A stretch of DNA of 14,428 bases from an uncultured Flavobacteriales bacterium (GTDB lineage Bacteria > Bacteroidota > Bacteroidia > Flavobacteriales > Crocinitomicaceae), in assembly GCA_946479985.1 (NCBI GenBank), contig CAMLIF010000104.1, forward strand, positions 1 to 14,428, written 5' to 3'. Below are positions 8,194 through 14,374 of the stretch, in pieces. A program made the position numbers and the translations under genes. Below the pieces are notes generated by a model. The model was not told the DNA's origin. It searched no databases and saw nothing but the letters and a program-made list of their open reading frames with translations. The stretch's first letter is position 1. Each line of letters begins with the position of its first letter.

Positions 8194-8552
8194 TTCCCGT
8201 TTTTCTTGCCTTCTTCCTTATCTCTGGCAGCCATCAGAATACTTCCCGTAGGTACGGTGAACTTCATTATAGTATTAACATGCTTGATCACTTTAGTCAA
8301 TTTGCTCATATCAATATTGACATATTCACTAATGATTGCCAGACGTGGTTTAAAATCAGATTCAGTGACGTCAGGAGATTTGCATAATGCCAGTTTGTAA
8401 TATCGATCAAGGGAGCAGTCAAGAACTTTGAGCAATTCCTGTTCTGATATTTTTTCGAATTCACGGTACATTTTTAGAGTATAGGCCATGAACTCATGGT
8501 TATCCTCAACGCGTGCAATGGCGCTTTTCAAGAAATTCAGTTTAGTGATCAT
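8190..8552 (-). CDS. Small helical protein, probable HTH regulator and candidate protease substrate
   Basis: A 120-residue, mostly helical, basic protein. Residues 34-95 contain the stretch KISEQELLKVLDCSLDRYYK, then the segment FKPRLAIISEYVNIDMSKL. This resembles a pair of helix-turn-helix-like units of the XRE type, although no textbook signature is complete. The C-terminal tail (ARDKEEGKKNGK) is charged and disordered. It overlaps the sigma-like gene upstream and the ImmA/IrrE gene downstream by ATGA at both ends. ImmA/IrrE proteases are normally encoded beside the repressor they cut, so it is inferred to be that partner. Its DNA target may be the 16-base palindrome at 9223-9238. It could instead be an anti-sigma-like or adaptor protein. 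Confidence 0.6.
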   Translation of the reverse strand: MITKLNFLKSAIARVEDNHEFMAYTLKMYREFEKISEQELLKVLDCSLDRYYKLALCKSPDVTESDFKPRLAIISEYVNIDMSKLTKVIKHVNTIMKFTVPTGSILMAARDKEEGKKNGK

Positions 8553-9187
8553 TTTAATAAGTTTTTAATCTTGTTTTTGATGTCATTTCTTTCAATCACT
8601 TTCTTAATGCGGTCTTTATGCTTCTTTACTACATTACTCTGTTCAGAAACCGTCAAACTTGCAATTTGCAATTCATCACTGTAGTCATCCGTTTCTCTTA
8701 TATTGGAAAGAACCATAATCGCCAGGGAAATATCCTTCTCGGTATGGAAATGATCTTCAAGTACTTTTCGAATTATTGTCATAGTCTCATCAGATAGAAT
8801 AGTGGAATCTGCAGAACTGTGTGATTTCAATATACTATTCCCGTTTTGTGTCCATTGTTCGACATCTTCGAGCAAATTTTTACCTAAAGAATGTTTTTCT
8901 TCCTTTTTTAGGATGTTTTGGAGATCACGCAGTGCAGCTAATTTTAAAAAACCATATAATGCATATCGTTCCGGGTTATAGGAATTCGGATTAAAATAAT
9001 AGCTCAGAAAGGCGTCATTTACTGCTCTGGAAATAAAGTCGTTATCTTTTTTGGCGATCGTTTGATATCTGAATTCTAGATTTCCAGTTATCCTGATTCC
9101 ATAGTTCTCATATAACCTTGACAAAGCTGTATCCTCTCCATTCTTTACCGCAAGATGAAGTTCCAATTCTTCGGGAGTAGCTTTCAT
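8549..9187 (-). CDS. Sigma-70-like (ECF-like) transcription factor
   Basis: A 212-residue protein with the layout of a small sigma factor. Residues 12-30 (VKNGEDTALSRLYENYG) resemble the start of region 2. NDFISRAVNDAFLSYYFNP (49-67), then the segment YALYGFLKLAALRDLQNILKKE (75-96), match the core of region 2, where the usual sequence is DxxQExFLxxW with a WLxxIAxNxAxDxxR helix. After a linker, residues 172-201 (LQIASLTVSEQSNVVKKHKDRIKKV) resemble the region 4.2 helix-turn-helix. Similarity is weak enough that it may be a degenerate sigma, or only a sigma-related regulator. It starts the clear operon and overlaps the next gene by ATGA (8549-8552). I infer that it directs RNA polymerase to the operon or to defence genes. 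Confidence 0.65.
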   Translation of the reverse strand: MKATPEELELHLAVKNGEDTALSRLYENYGIRITGNLEFRYQTIAKKDNDFISRAVNDAFLSYYFNPNSYNPERYALYGFLKLAALRDLQNILKKEEKHSLGKNLLEDVEQWTQNGNSILKSHSSADSTILSDETMTIIRKVLEDHFHTEKDISLAIMVLSNIRETDDYSDELQIASLTVSEQSNVVKKHKDRIKKVIERNDIKNKIKNLLK

Positions 9188-9291
9188 AAGGCCAGTAAAT
9201 AGTTAAGAGGAATATAATCCTTACAGAAAATTTTCTGTGTAATTGCTCCGGCATCATTACGTACCGCAGAGTTGTGTATTATAGTATTCAT
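9184..9291 (-). CDS. Possible 35-codon leader ORF overlapping the sigma-like gene
   Basis: ATG at 9289-9291 begins MNTIIHNSAVRNDAGAITQ, and the frame ends TGA at 9184-9186 inside an ATGA overlap with the sigma-like gene start. The next two junctions of the operon use the same ATGA overlap, which favours translation of this ORF. The frame is open further upstream to a TAG at 9349-9351, so the ATG may be internal to a decayed gene. No domain is recognised. It could be a leader peptide that couples translation, an antitoxin-like peptide, or a remnant. Confidence 0.35.
   Translation of the reverse strand: MNTIIHNSAVRNDAGAITQKIFCKDYIPLNYLLAL
9223..9238. promoter_or_regulatory. 16-bp perfect palindrome, candidate operator of the defence-like operon
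   Basis: ACAGAAAATTTTCTGT is a perfect dyad centred 43 bases before the sigma-like gene start. Its size and AT-rich centre fit the binding site of an XRE-type dimer. The operon encodes a probable HTH protein and an ImmA/IrrE protease that would cut it, so autoregulation from this site is plausible. It also lies within the possible 35-codon ORF. Confidence 0.4.
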
Positions 9292-9360
9292 TTCAAAGTA
9301 TTTGGAGGAAAGGTTTAGCTTCTGTTTCAGTTGCCCAATTTTGTTTTCCTAAAGTGCTGT

Positions 9361-9392
9361 TTAACTTTCCCAGCCTTCATTTTCGCCTTCCA
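9361..9392. repeat. Copy of the 21-bp-spaced repeat found downstream of the HerA gene
   Basis: TTAACTTTCCC (9361-9371) and TTCGCCTTCCA (9382-9392) are again 21 bases apart. They align with the sites at 4334-4386, and most of the bases between the sites align as well. A weaker third unit sits at 9340-9350. The two sets bracket the operon in the same orientation. Confidence 0.35.
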
Positions 9393-9537
9393 AAAATTTC
9401 AGATCCTTGAAATCAATCAGCACAGAAACCTTCCAAAAGGCAGTTGAGGCAAGATTGCGAACCTGTTCGTTTATTTTTTTGAAGGAATAGTTTTCCCAGT
9501 ATTCATGCGTGATTCCGAAGATTTGTTCGTGGAAGAA
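9361..9537 (-). pseudogene. Start-less ORF remnant upstream of the sigma-like operon
   Basis: The frame opens after a TAG at 9538-9540 and ends TAA at 9361-9363. It gives about 58 residues with convincing protein composition, including GITHEYWENYSFKKINEQV, then NLASTAFWKVSVLIDFKDLK, then GENEGWES. There is no start codon. The same frame continues downstream, through a second stop at 9349-9351, into the 35-codon ORF at 9184-9291. This may be a decayed gene interrupted by two stops. The family is not recognised. Confidence 0.35.
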
Positions 9538-9666
9538 CTAACTCTTTCTTTCTAACTATTGTCGAGCTATTATACTTACTGTTGGATATACTAATTGTGG
9601 ATGACAGGTGCACCCCGGATGCTAGCTCCGGACTGATTCACAAACGTTTGCAACGCTTGCTCTGAT

Positions 9667-9705
9667 CGGGAGAACAGAAAGGGCGGTGCGAAAAGATTTC
9701 TCCCG
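9667..9705. repeat. Inverted repeat in the leader region of the lipoprotein gene
   Basis: CGGGAGA (9667-9673) pairs with TCTCCCG (9699-9705) across 25 bases. A 10-bp palindrome, CAAACGTTTG, lies nearby at 9641-9650. Both are between the minus-strand operon and the plus-strand lipoprotein gene. They may be leader structure or operator sites. Otherwise 9541-9782 shows no gene and no clear promoter. Confidence 0.25.
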
Positions 9706-9782
9706 AAGTCGAAGCCGAAATGGCCCGCATAAGATGCGTGGATACATACGGCAAGTATTCAAATTCCAAAAATTACGAAACG

Positions 9783-10190
9783 ATGAAAAGAGGAATTATT
9801 TCCGCCTTGGGGATTTTTATTGCCCTGGGAACAATAGCAGTTACTGCTTCATGTGAAAAAGAACAACTGAAACCTGCGAAGGAAAGTAAGGAAAATACAA
9901 CCCCTGATAATACCAAAGATGGTGGAGACGATGATGACGACCCTGTAATCAGAGGGAAGGTGAAAAAGAGTACCGGACTTGCCGTTAACAACGCCTCCGT
10001 TGAGACCTTCACATACAGCACCAATGTTAGTGTAGGGACAACTTATACCAATACCACGGGAGACTATAGTCAAAAAGTTCCTGTGGGAATTTATTACCTG
10101 AAGGTTGTCAATCCGAGCTCTGGTATTCCGGTTTATACAGATACCGTTCACGTAAATCACGACGTGACTGTAAACGTGACTGCTGACTAA
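9783..10190 (+). CDS. Small lipoprotein with carboxypeptidase-regulatory-like (Ig-fold) domain
   Basis: A 135-residue protein. I chose the ATG at 9783 over the in-frame ATG at 9720 because it puts a lipoprotein signal at the N-terminus: MKRGIISALG, a hydrophobic run, then the lipobox TASC with Cys24 as the lipidated residue. The mature start CEKEQ has charged residues after Cys, which in Bacteroidota can favour surface export. Residues 25-56 are a low-complexity acidic linker containing GGDDDDD. From about residue 57 the sequence IRGKVKKSTGLAVNNASVET, then TTGDYSQKVPVGIYYLKVV, has the beta-sandwich pattern of CarboxypepD-reg-like/CNA-B-like domains (GxV...G.A...V...T...G.Y...V..G.Y.L.V). Such domains bind partners or carbohydrate rather than catalyse. 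It is probably anchored in the outer membrane. It is a single-gene unit closed by a terminator, and the function is unknown. Confidence 0.8.
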   Translation: MKRGIISALGIFIALGTIAVTASCEKEQLKPAKESKENTTPDNTKDGGDDDDDPVIRGKVKKSTGLAVNNASVETFTYSTNVSVGTTYTNTTGDYSQKVPVGIYYLKVVNPSSGIPVYTDTVHVNHDVTVNVTAD

Positions 10191-10209
10191 TAAACGAACA
10201 TTTCTGAAG

Positions 10210-10240
10210 CCCGGGCAATTTTGATTGTCCGGGTTTTTTT
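10210..10240 (+). terminator. Rho-independent terminator of the lipoprotein gene
   Basis: CCCGGGCAA (10210-10218) pairs with TTGTCCGGG (10225-10233), with one G-U pair, around a six-base loop and followed by seven T. It lies 19 bases after the lipoprotein stop and reaches the end of the convergent kinase gene. It lacks a T-tract in the minus direction, so it mainly serves the plus strand. Confidence 0.85.
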
Positions 10241-12116
10241 ATATCCGGACGTTAACCGTAGCAATACATCCCTGGTCATTGCGGTACTGAATTGTGCCGT
10301 TCATCTTATGAAGCAATTTCAGGATCAAACCCTGACCTTTGATAGATTCGGACTCTAATTGCTGGTCGGTGATTCCGGGACCATTATCTTTTACCACTAA
10401 CTCCAATTCTCTTTCGTACTGTTTTACGGTTATTGACAACTCCGGAGTTACTGACTGTGTCAGTCCATGCTCAATCGAATTACAGATCAATTCGTTCAGC
10501 ACAATTGCCAGCCGCATGGCAATGTCATAGTCCAGATAAATAGAGTCAACCTCACTGATAACCTTTAAATTGTTCCCTGTGGGAAAAAGATTTAAGATCA
10601 CTAAATCGATTACGTTATTCAGATATGTATCCAGTCTAACCTTTTTATTTTGCTGTGTAGATTCATCAAGGAGATATTTCTGTACCAATGACATTGCCTC
10701 CAGTCTTCGAATATTTTCTTCTAACACTCTTGTGGCTTCCGGGTGCTTTACCTGTGATTTATCTGATTTCAGAATACCACTCAGCAGCCCGAAGTAATTC
10801 TTGGTACGGTGACTTAATTCCTGGTGGAGATGCGTAATCTCATCACGCTGCTCCTGCAATTCCTGGTTTTGTACTTCAATATATCGTTTTCGGCGACGGA
10901 TTTGATAAAACATCATGAAAATGGCAATCACAACTAAAGAAAGTCCGATGATCCAGGCAATAAGTTGTTGATTGCGCAATTGGTTATTCTCGATCCGTAT
11001 TTTGTCCATCTTCGCCTGATTACGCCTCATCTCAATCTCCCGTTCTTTGCGCTCAACATCATATTCGATTTCCAGGCGCGCCATTTCTTTGCGGTTTTCA
11101 TCAATTGCTCCAAGGCGGCGTGTTTCAACCAGCTCCTGGTATTTTCCGAGCAGCGGATCATTTTCTTTTGATTTCTTCAACAGGTTAATTTCACTCATCA
11201 ATGCATCTGCAAGTAATGAATGATCGTGGGCAGACCGGGCCATCTCCTGCGCCTGCTGAAATAATTCCAGGGCTTTCAGCTGATCACCGATTGATGCGTA
11301 ATATGTGCCGAGGAAGTAGAGACTGGAAGCAGCTTTGGAAGAGTTTCCGGCTTCTTTACGCATTCCATATGCGGCATTGAGATAGAAAAGTGCTTTCTCA
11401 GACTGGTGTTTTACGACATAGAGGCGGCCGAGGGAGGATAATGTGTTGACAATATTGGACTGATTGTTTAGGATCTTCTTCTGTTTCAATGCCTCAAGCA
11501 AATACTTTTCTGCCAGTGCATAACGTTTCCATTCCAGGTAAACAGTTCCAATGTTGTGGTAAGAATCAGCAATTCCTTTGTCATACGCAATTGACTTTCG
11601 AACATATAAAGCTCTTTGATGGTATTCAAGTGCTTTTTCATAATTCTCTGTTTCGCGTTGAATACTCCCAATAGCGCTCCAGGCAGCAGACAATTCCTGT
11701 TTATTTCCATAGTGTTCTGAAAGTCGCGCGGCCTTAGTTAAGACGGAATTAGCTCTTTTAAAAGCGTTGATGTCTTTGTAAGCAATTCCCAGGTTGAGCA
11801 ATGCGCCTGCAATGAGACTATCGTTTTTCAGCTGTTTATATGATTCAAGGGAAACTTCGTAGGCATCAATCCCTTTTTTATAATCACCGGTTTGAAAATA
11901 TGCCACACCGAGGTTGTTGTAAAAGTCAGCTTTCACTTCCAGGTCCAAATTCTTTGGAAGTACTTTTAATGCGCATTGCAGTGTTTGCTTTGAAGCAGAT
12001 GAATTTCCATCAACAAGTTCCTGATAACCTTTATCCGTTAGCTGGTTAAATGTTGTTTGTGTATACCCTGTCATGCAGGTTAAAAAACTCAGTGAGAATA
12101 GTGCAAAATAGTTCAT
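10239..12116 (-). CDS. TPR-containing membrane sensor histidine kinase
   Basis: The product has 625 residues from the ATG at 12116. An ATG 36 bases upstream (12152) would give 637 residues. The shorter start is preferred because MNYFALFSLSFLTCMTGYTQ is then a clean signal peptide and a promoter-like TACTTTTG at 12141-12148 lies between the two starts. Residues about 25-320 hold six to seven TPR-like units (for example NNLGVAYFQTGDYKKGIDAYE and HNIGTVYLEWKRYALAEKYL). A charged coiled coil, a membrane helix (about 384-404) and a second coiled coil follow. The phosphoacceptor region ELSHRTKNYFGLLSG has His436, of HisKA_2 type. The ATPase has N-box NELICNSIEHG (541-551), G1 DNGPG (577-581) and G2 GQGL (594-597). 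The TPR part is probably periplasmic and the kinase cytoplasmic. The divergent LytTR regulator next door is its likely partner. Confidence 0.88.
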   Translation of the reverse strand: MNYFALFSLSFLTCMTGYTQTTFNQLTDKGYQELVDGNSSASKQTLQCALKVLPKNLDLEVKADFYNNLGVAYFQTGDYKKGIDAYEVSLESYKQLKNDSLIAGALLNLGIAYKDINAFKRANSVLTKAARLSEHYGNKQELSAAWSAIGSIQRETENYEKALEYHQRALYVRKSIAYDKGIADSYHNIGTVYLEWKRYALAEKYLLEALKQKKILNNQSNIVNTLSSLGRLYVVKHQSEKALFYLNAAYGMRKEAGNSSKAASSLYFLGTYYASIGDQLKALELFQQAQEMARSAHDHSLLADALMSEINLLKKSKENDPLLGKYQELVETRRLGAIDENRKEMARLEIEYDVERKEREIEMRRNQAKMDKIRIENNQLRNQQLIAWIIGLSLVVIAIFMMFYQIRRRKRYIEVQNQELQEQRDEITHLHQELSHRTKNYFGLLSGILKSDKSQVKHPEATRVLEENIRRLEAMSLVQKYLLDESTQQNKKVRLDTYLNNVIDLVILNLFPTGNNLKVISEVDSIYLDYDIAMRLAIVLNELICNSIEHGLTQSVTPELSITVKQYERELELVVKDNGPGITDQQLESESIKGQGLILKLLHKMNGTIQYRNDQGCIATVNVRI

Positions 12117-12140
12117 TACCTGTTTTTCGTTACCTTCGGT

Positions 12141-12148
12141 CAAAAGTA
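12141..12148 (-). promoter_or_regulatory. Putative -7 element for the histidine kinase gene
   Basis: TACTTTTG on the minus strand matches the Bacteroidota -7 consensus TAnnTTTG fully. It lies 25 bases before the ATG at 12116. A good -33 element is not evident. If used, transcription starts after the ATG at 12152, which rules out the longer kinase. Confidence 0.35.
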
Positions 12149-12161
12149 TCAAACTTTCTCC

Positions 12162-12854
12162 ATGAAAATTCTTATTGTTGAAGACGATCCATTTGTAGCA
12201 GATGATCTAAAAGATAAATTAGAAACACTTCAATACCGGATCACCGGAATTGCAGAAAGTTTTGAGGTCGCTTTAAAATCAATTGATCAGGATAAACCGG
12301 ATTTAGTTTTGCTTGATATAGAATTGAAAGGTAATCTAACAGGTATAGACTTATCGGAAGAACTCAAAAAACAGGAAATCTCTTTTATTTACCTTTCGAG
12401 TATCCAGGATTTGAATACTTATTTCAAAGCTAAGGATACCGGGCCTCTTAAAAACCTGGCAAAACCTATTGACCTTGTTAATCTCCGAAATGCACTTCTG
12501 GATATTGAACTATTAACCGCAACTCCTAAACAGGAAGTCATCCATTTCTTTACGGATAAAGACGGTATACGGAAGCGTGTAGAGCCAGATCAGATTATCT
12601 ATCTTGAGGCAGCACGAAGCTACTGCGATGTTTATTTTGGTGATGAAAGCAGGATAACACTTTCTTCAGCCATGGGGAATGTGGTCAAAAAACTTAGCCA
12701 CCCAGACCTGATTCAGATAAGCAGGTTTTACTTCATCAATCGAAAACATATTAAAATGACACGAGGAAACGAGGTAAAACTCACAGTTGGGCCTTTTATT
12801 AGAATATCGGATTCGTTCAGGGATGAATTCAATAGAATGGTGAATGTTTTGTGA
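12162..12854 (+). CDS. LytTR family response regulator
   Basis: A 230-residue two-domain protein. The receiver domain (1-120) has the acidic pair Glu7-Asp8-Asp9 in ILIVEDDPF, phosphoacceptor Asp52 in DLVLLDIEL, Ser79/Ser80 in YLSS, and Lys101 in LAKPID. A LytTR DNA-binding domain (about 128-230) follows, with IIYLEAARSYCDVYF, then the core LIQISRFYFINRKHIK, typical of this beta-type DNA-binding fold. The gene is divergent from the histidine kinase, with 45 bases between the two ATGs. This fits a two-component pair in which the regulator may control its own and the kinase promoter, as is common for LytTR systems in Bacteroidota. No clear plus-strand promoter was found, and any such promoter must overlap the kinase 5' end. 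Confidence 0.92.
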   Translation: MKILIVEDDPFVADDLKDKLETLQYRITGIAESFEVALKSIDQDKPDLVLLDIELKGNLTGIDLSEELKKQEISFIYLSSIQDLNTYFKAKDTGPLKNLAKPIDLVNLRNALLDIELLTATPKQEVIHFFTDKDGIRKRVEPDQIIYLEAARSYCDVYFGDESRITLSSAMGNVVKKLSHPDLIQISRFYFINRKHIKMTRGNEVKLTVGPFIRISDSFRDEFNRMVNVL

Positions 12855-12917
12855 TTAGAAGATTAATCTTATCATCTATTTCTCAATTACATCTTCGGAA
12901 TTATTCTCAGACTGATT

Positions 12918-13157
12918 AATGAACTCGTAAGCGAGGGCAATGTACTCGAGTACAACCTCAATGAACTTGCAGACAAGGGCAATGAACTCCCAGACAATGG
13001 CAATGTGCTCGCATGCGAACCCACTGAACTCTCAGACGAGCCCAATGAACTCCCAGACTAGGGCAATGTACTCCGCGGCGTGACCAATGTACTTCCCGAT
13101 GAGCCCAATGAACTCCCGGACGTGACCAATGAGCTCGCAGACGAGGCCGCTGAACTA
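12918..13157. repeat. 21-bp tandem repeat array (about 11 units)
   Basis: Eleven consecutive 21-base units, with consensus close to AATGAACTCCCAGACGAGGGC, run from 12918 to 13148, followed by a partial unit. Units are degenerate but keep AATG(A/T)ACTC at exact 21-base steps with no spacers. Because 21 is a multiple of three, each frame is a seven-residue repeat. On plus it is NELPDEG, broken by TAG in unit 7. On minus it is EFIGLVW, broken by one TGA and ending at a stop at 12876-12878. On minus in another frame (12958-13203) it is a His/Trp/Arg-rich run with no stop and an ATG. None has a convincing start plus an intact frame, so I treat the array as a minisatellite or decayed repeat gene. 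Apart from a palindrome, AAGATTAATCTT (12859-12870), nothing else is seen between 12855 and 12917. Confidence 0.85.
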
Positions 13158-13167
13158 ATAAATCTGT

Positions 13168-13199
13168 ACCAAATGACAAGAAAATGTCTTTTTTTTGGT
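13168..13199 (+). terminator. Possible hairpin terminator after the tandem repeat
   Basis: ACCAAA (13168-13173) pairs with TTTGGT (13194-13199), and inside it GACA (13175-13178) pairs with TGTC (13185-13188), followed by eight T. The stem is interrupted and AT-rich, so this is a weak call. It would end transcripts coming from the response regulator or the repeat. Nothing further is seen up to the gene start at 13343. Confidence 0.3.
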
Positions 13200-13342
13200 T
13201 CATCCAAAACGTGATTTTGAAAATTTACTAGCAGGGTTCATTCAACAAAACACCGAATTTAACGCTCGTTAACAATTGGACAACAGCACGTTGACACAAT
13301 TTTCGGATGCTGTCTTGCGTTAGTCTCAGAAATAAAAGTATT

Positions 13343-14026
13343 ATGAAAAAATCCACACTTAACCACATCGCGATGTACCAGAATGTACTCGCAGTGGTAA
13401 ACGACCATCAGACGGTTTGGAACAGCGTTCCGGGAATCGTAACAGCAGTTAATGAGTTTCAGGACCTGCTCAGTAACCTAAGTCAAAAACTCAACCTGCA
13501 AACCACCATCACCCAGGGAATCAGGCTTGGAAAGGAAACCTATCTGAAAGATTTGATTGCAGATATGGGAACTCTGAAAAAAGGATTATTACTGTACGGG
13601 AGAGAGACAAACAACCTGGTATTACGCGAACGAAACCGCGACACAAAAGCTACGCTAACCAATCTCTCTGCCGACCGCCTTCAGGTAATTAGTGTTGCTC
13701 TGCTGGAAGACCTGGAAACACACGGCGCTCAGCTGGGAACTGTTGGAATCAGCGCGGAACAAGTGCAGCAGTTCCAGTTGAAAGTAGCAGAACTGGAAAA
13801 CCGCAAGAACAGCGTTCGGCAGGCCATTATTGAACGTTCGCTCGAAACGAAGGACATCAACAAGCTGGAAAAACAGATCAACCGGCTGCTGATCGATCGC
13901 CTCGACCTCTTTATCAGCCTCCTCAACACTACCGACTCCCATTTCGTTGCAGCATATCGATCGGCACGAAAAGTCATTGAAACCGGAGGGCATGGCCAAC
14001 GCCCGAATGAAGAAAGTGCTGCGTGA
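13343..14026 (+). CDS. Hypothetical all-helical protein (227 aa)
   Basis: A 227-residue soluble protein starting MKKSTLNHIAMYQNVLAVV. The ATG at 13343 is preferred over one at 13307, because the extra twelve residues look like leader DNA and the shorter form begins with a typical MKK start. The sequence is helical throughout, with coiled-coil-like stretches (for example VQQFQLKVAELENRKNSVRQ and INKLEKQINRLLIDRLDLF, about 140-205). It contains no Cys, no signal peptide and no membrane helix. The C-terminus (GGHGQRPNEESAA) is flexible. The layout, an N-terminal helix pair and a C-terminal four-helix-like section, suggests an oligomeric or scaffold protein, but no family is recognised. Base composition is richer in G+C than the neighbours, with many CTG/GAA codons, which may reflect strong expression or a different origin. 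Confidence 0.7.
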   Translation: MKKSTLNHIAMYQNVLAVVNDHQTVWNSVPGIVTAVNEFQDLLSNLSQKLNLQTTITQGIRLGKETYLKDLIADMGTLKKGLLLYGRETNNLVLRERNRDTKATLTNLSADRLQVISVALLEDLETHGAQLGTVGISAEQVQQFQLKVAELENRKNSVRQAIIERSLETKDINKLEKQINRLLIDRLDLFISLLNTTDSHFVAAYRSARKVIETGGHGQRPNEESAA

Positions 14027-14047
14027 CATGCAAAGAATTCATAAAAT

Positions 14048-14147
14048 TAACCGCAAAGAAAGACTTAAAGCAGATTTTCAATCGCTTTAAGTTTCAAGAG
14101 CGCGGAGTTTTTTATATTCTCTGCGGACTTTGCTTCTTTGCGGTTTA
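14048..14147. repeat. Structured intergenic repeat with 12-bp terminal inverted repeats
   Basis: AACCGCAAAGAA (14049-14060) is perfectly complementary to TTCTTTGCGGTT (14134-14145). Inside, CTTAAAGC (14064-14071) pairs with GCTTTAAG (14084-14091), and CGCGGAG (14101-14107) pairs with CTCTGCG (14120-14126) with one wobble. Together they fold as an outer stem with two inner hairpins, a three-way junction. It looks like a miniature repeat element of the kind scattered in bacterial intergenic DNA. It also sits where a terminator of the 13343-14026 gene would be. Confidence 0.6.
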
Positions 14148-14239
14148 TTTATAAGTCTCGCTGGTGCAGCAAAGTATCTCTGAAAACCAATTTGTTTCAA
14201 TAAAAACGCCTGTTTAAGCGAAAAAAATATTCAAAACGC

Positions 14240-14269
14240 TTGCAAATTGAAAACAGATGTCTATTTTTG
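14240..14269 (+). promoter_or_regulatory. Bacteroidota-type promoter upstream of tRNA-Gly
   Basis: TTG (14240-14242), 19 bases, then TATTTTTG (14262-14269), a full match to TAnnTTTG with consensus spacing. The start would be near 14275, giving a 5' leader of about 100 bases before the tRNA. Confidence 0.6.
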
Positions 14270-14296
14270 TCCTCCCGTAGCAATCGAGTTGCGGTT

Positions 14297-14310
14297 CCGA
14301 TAGTTATCGG
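14297..14310. repeat. Short palindromic hairpin in the tRNA leader
   Basis: CCGATA and TATCGG flank a GT. This compact inverted repeat lies between the promoter and the tRNA and is likely a structured part of the leader or an intergenic repeat unit. Confidence 0.4.
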
Positions 14311-14313
14311 GAA

Positions 14314-14356
14314 AAATTGCGAGAGTGCTTCCGCCGCGGCGGAGTGAGCACAACCT
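14314..14356 (+). repeat. Partial, rearranged copy of the tRNA-Gly 5' half
   Basis: The 13 bases AAATTGCGAGAGT (14314-14326) and the 11 bases GAGCACAACCT (14346-14356) are identical to 14370-14382 and 14396-14406 of the tRNA and its upstream edge. Between them the D-arm is replaced by a GC-rich palindrome, CCGCCGCGGCGG (14331-14342). No complete cloverleaf is possible, so it is not a second tRNA gene. Confidence 0.6.
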
Positions 14357-14374
14357 CAATTGAAAAATTAAATT

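Noticed and set aside
9278..9283. Perfect TATAAT on the minus strand upstream of the sigma-like gene
   Set aside because: E. coli-type -10 boxes are not the main promoter signal in Bacteroidota, and no -35 element lies at a suitable distance.
12918..13157. CRISPR array
   Set aside because: Units are contiguous 21-mers with no unique spacers and no palindromic repeat, and no cas gene is near.
12958..13203. 81-codon minus-strand His/Trp/Arg-rich ORF
   Set aside because: It is an artefact of reading the 21-bp tandem repeat in one frame; the peptide has an implausible composition.
13655..14029. 124-codon minus-strand ORF opposite the helical protein gene
   Set aside because: The plus-strand frame has better composition and a typical start. 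The antisense frame is a by-product of its higher G+C content.
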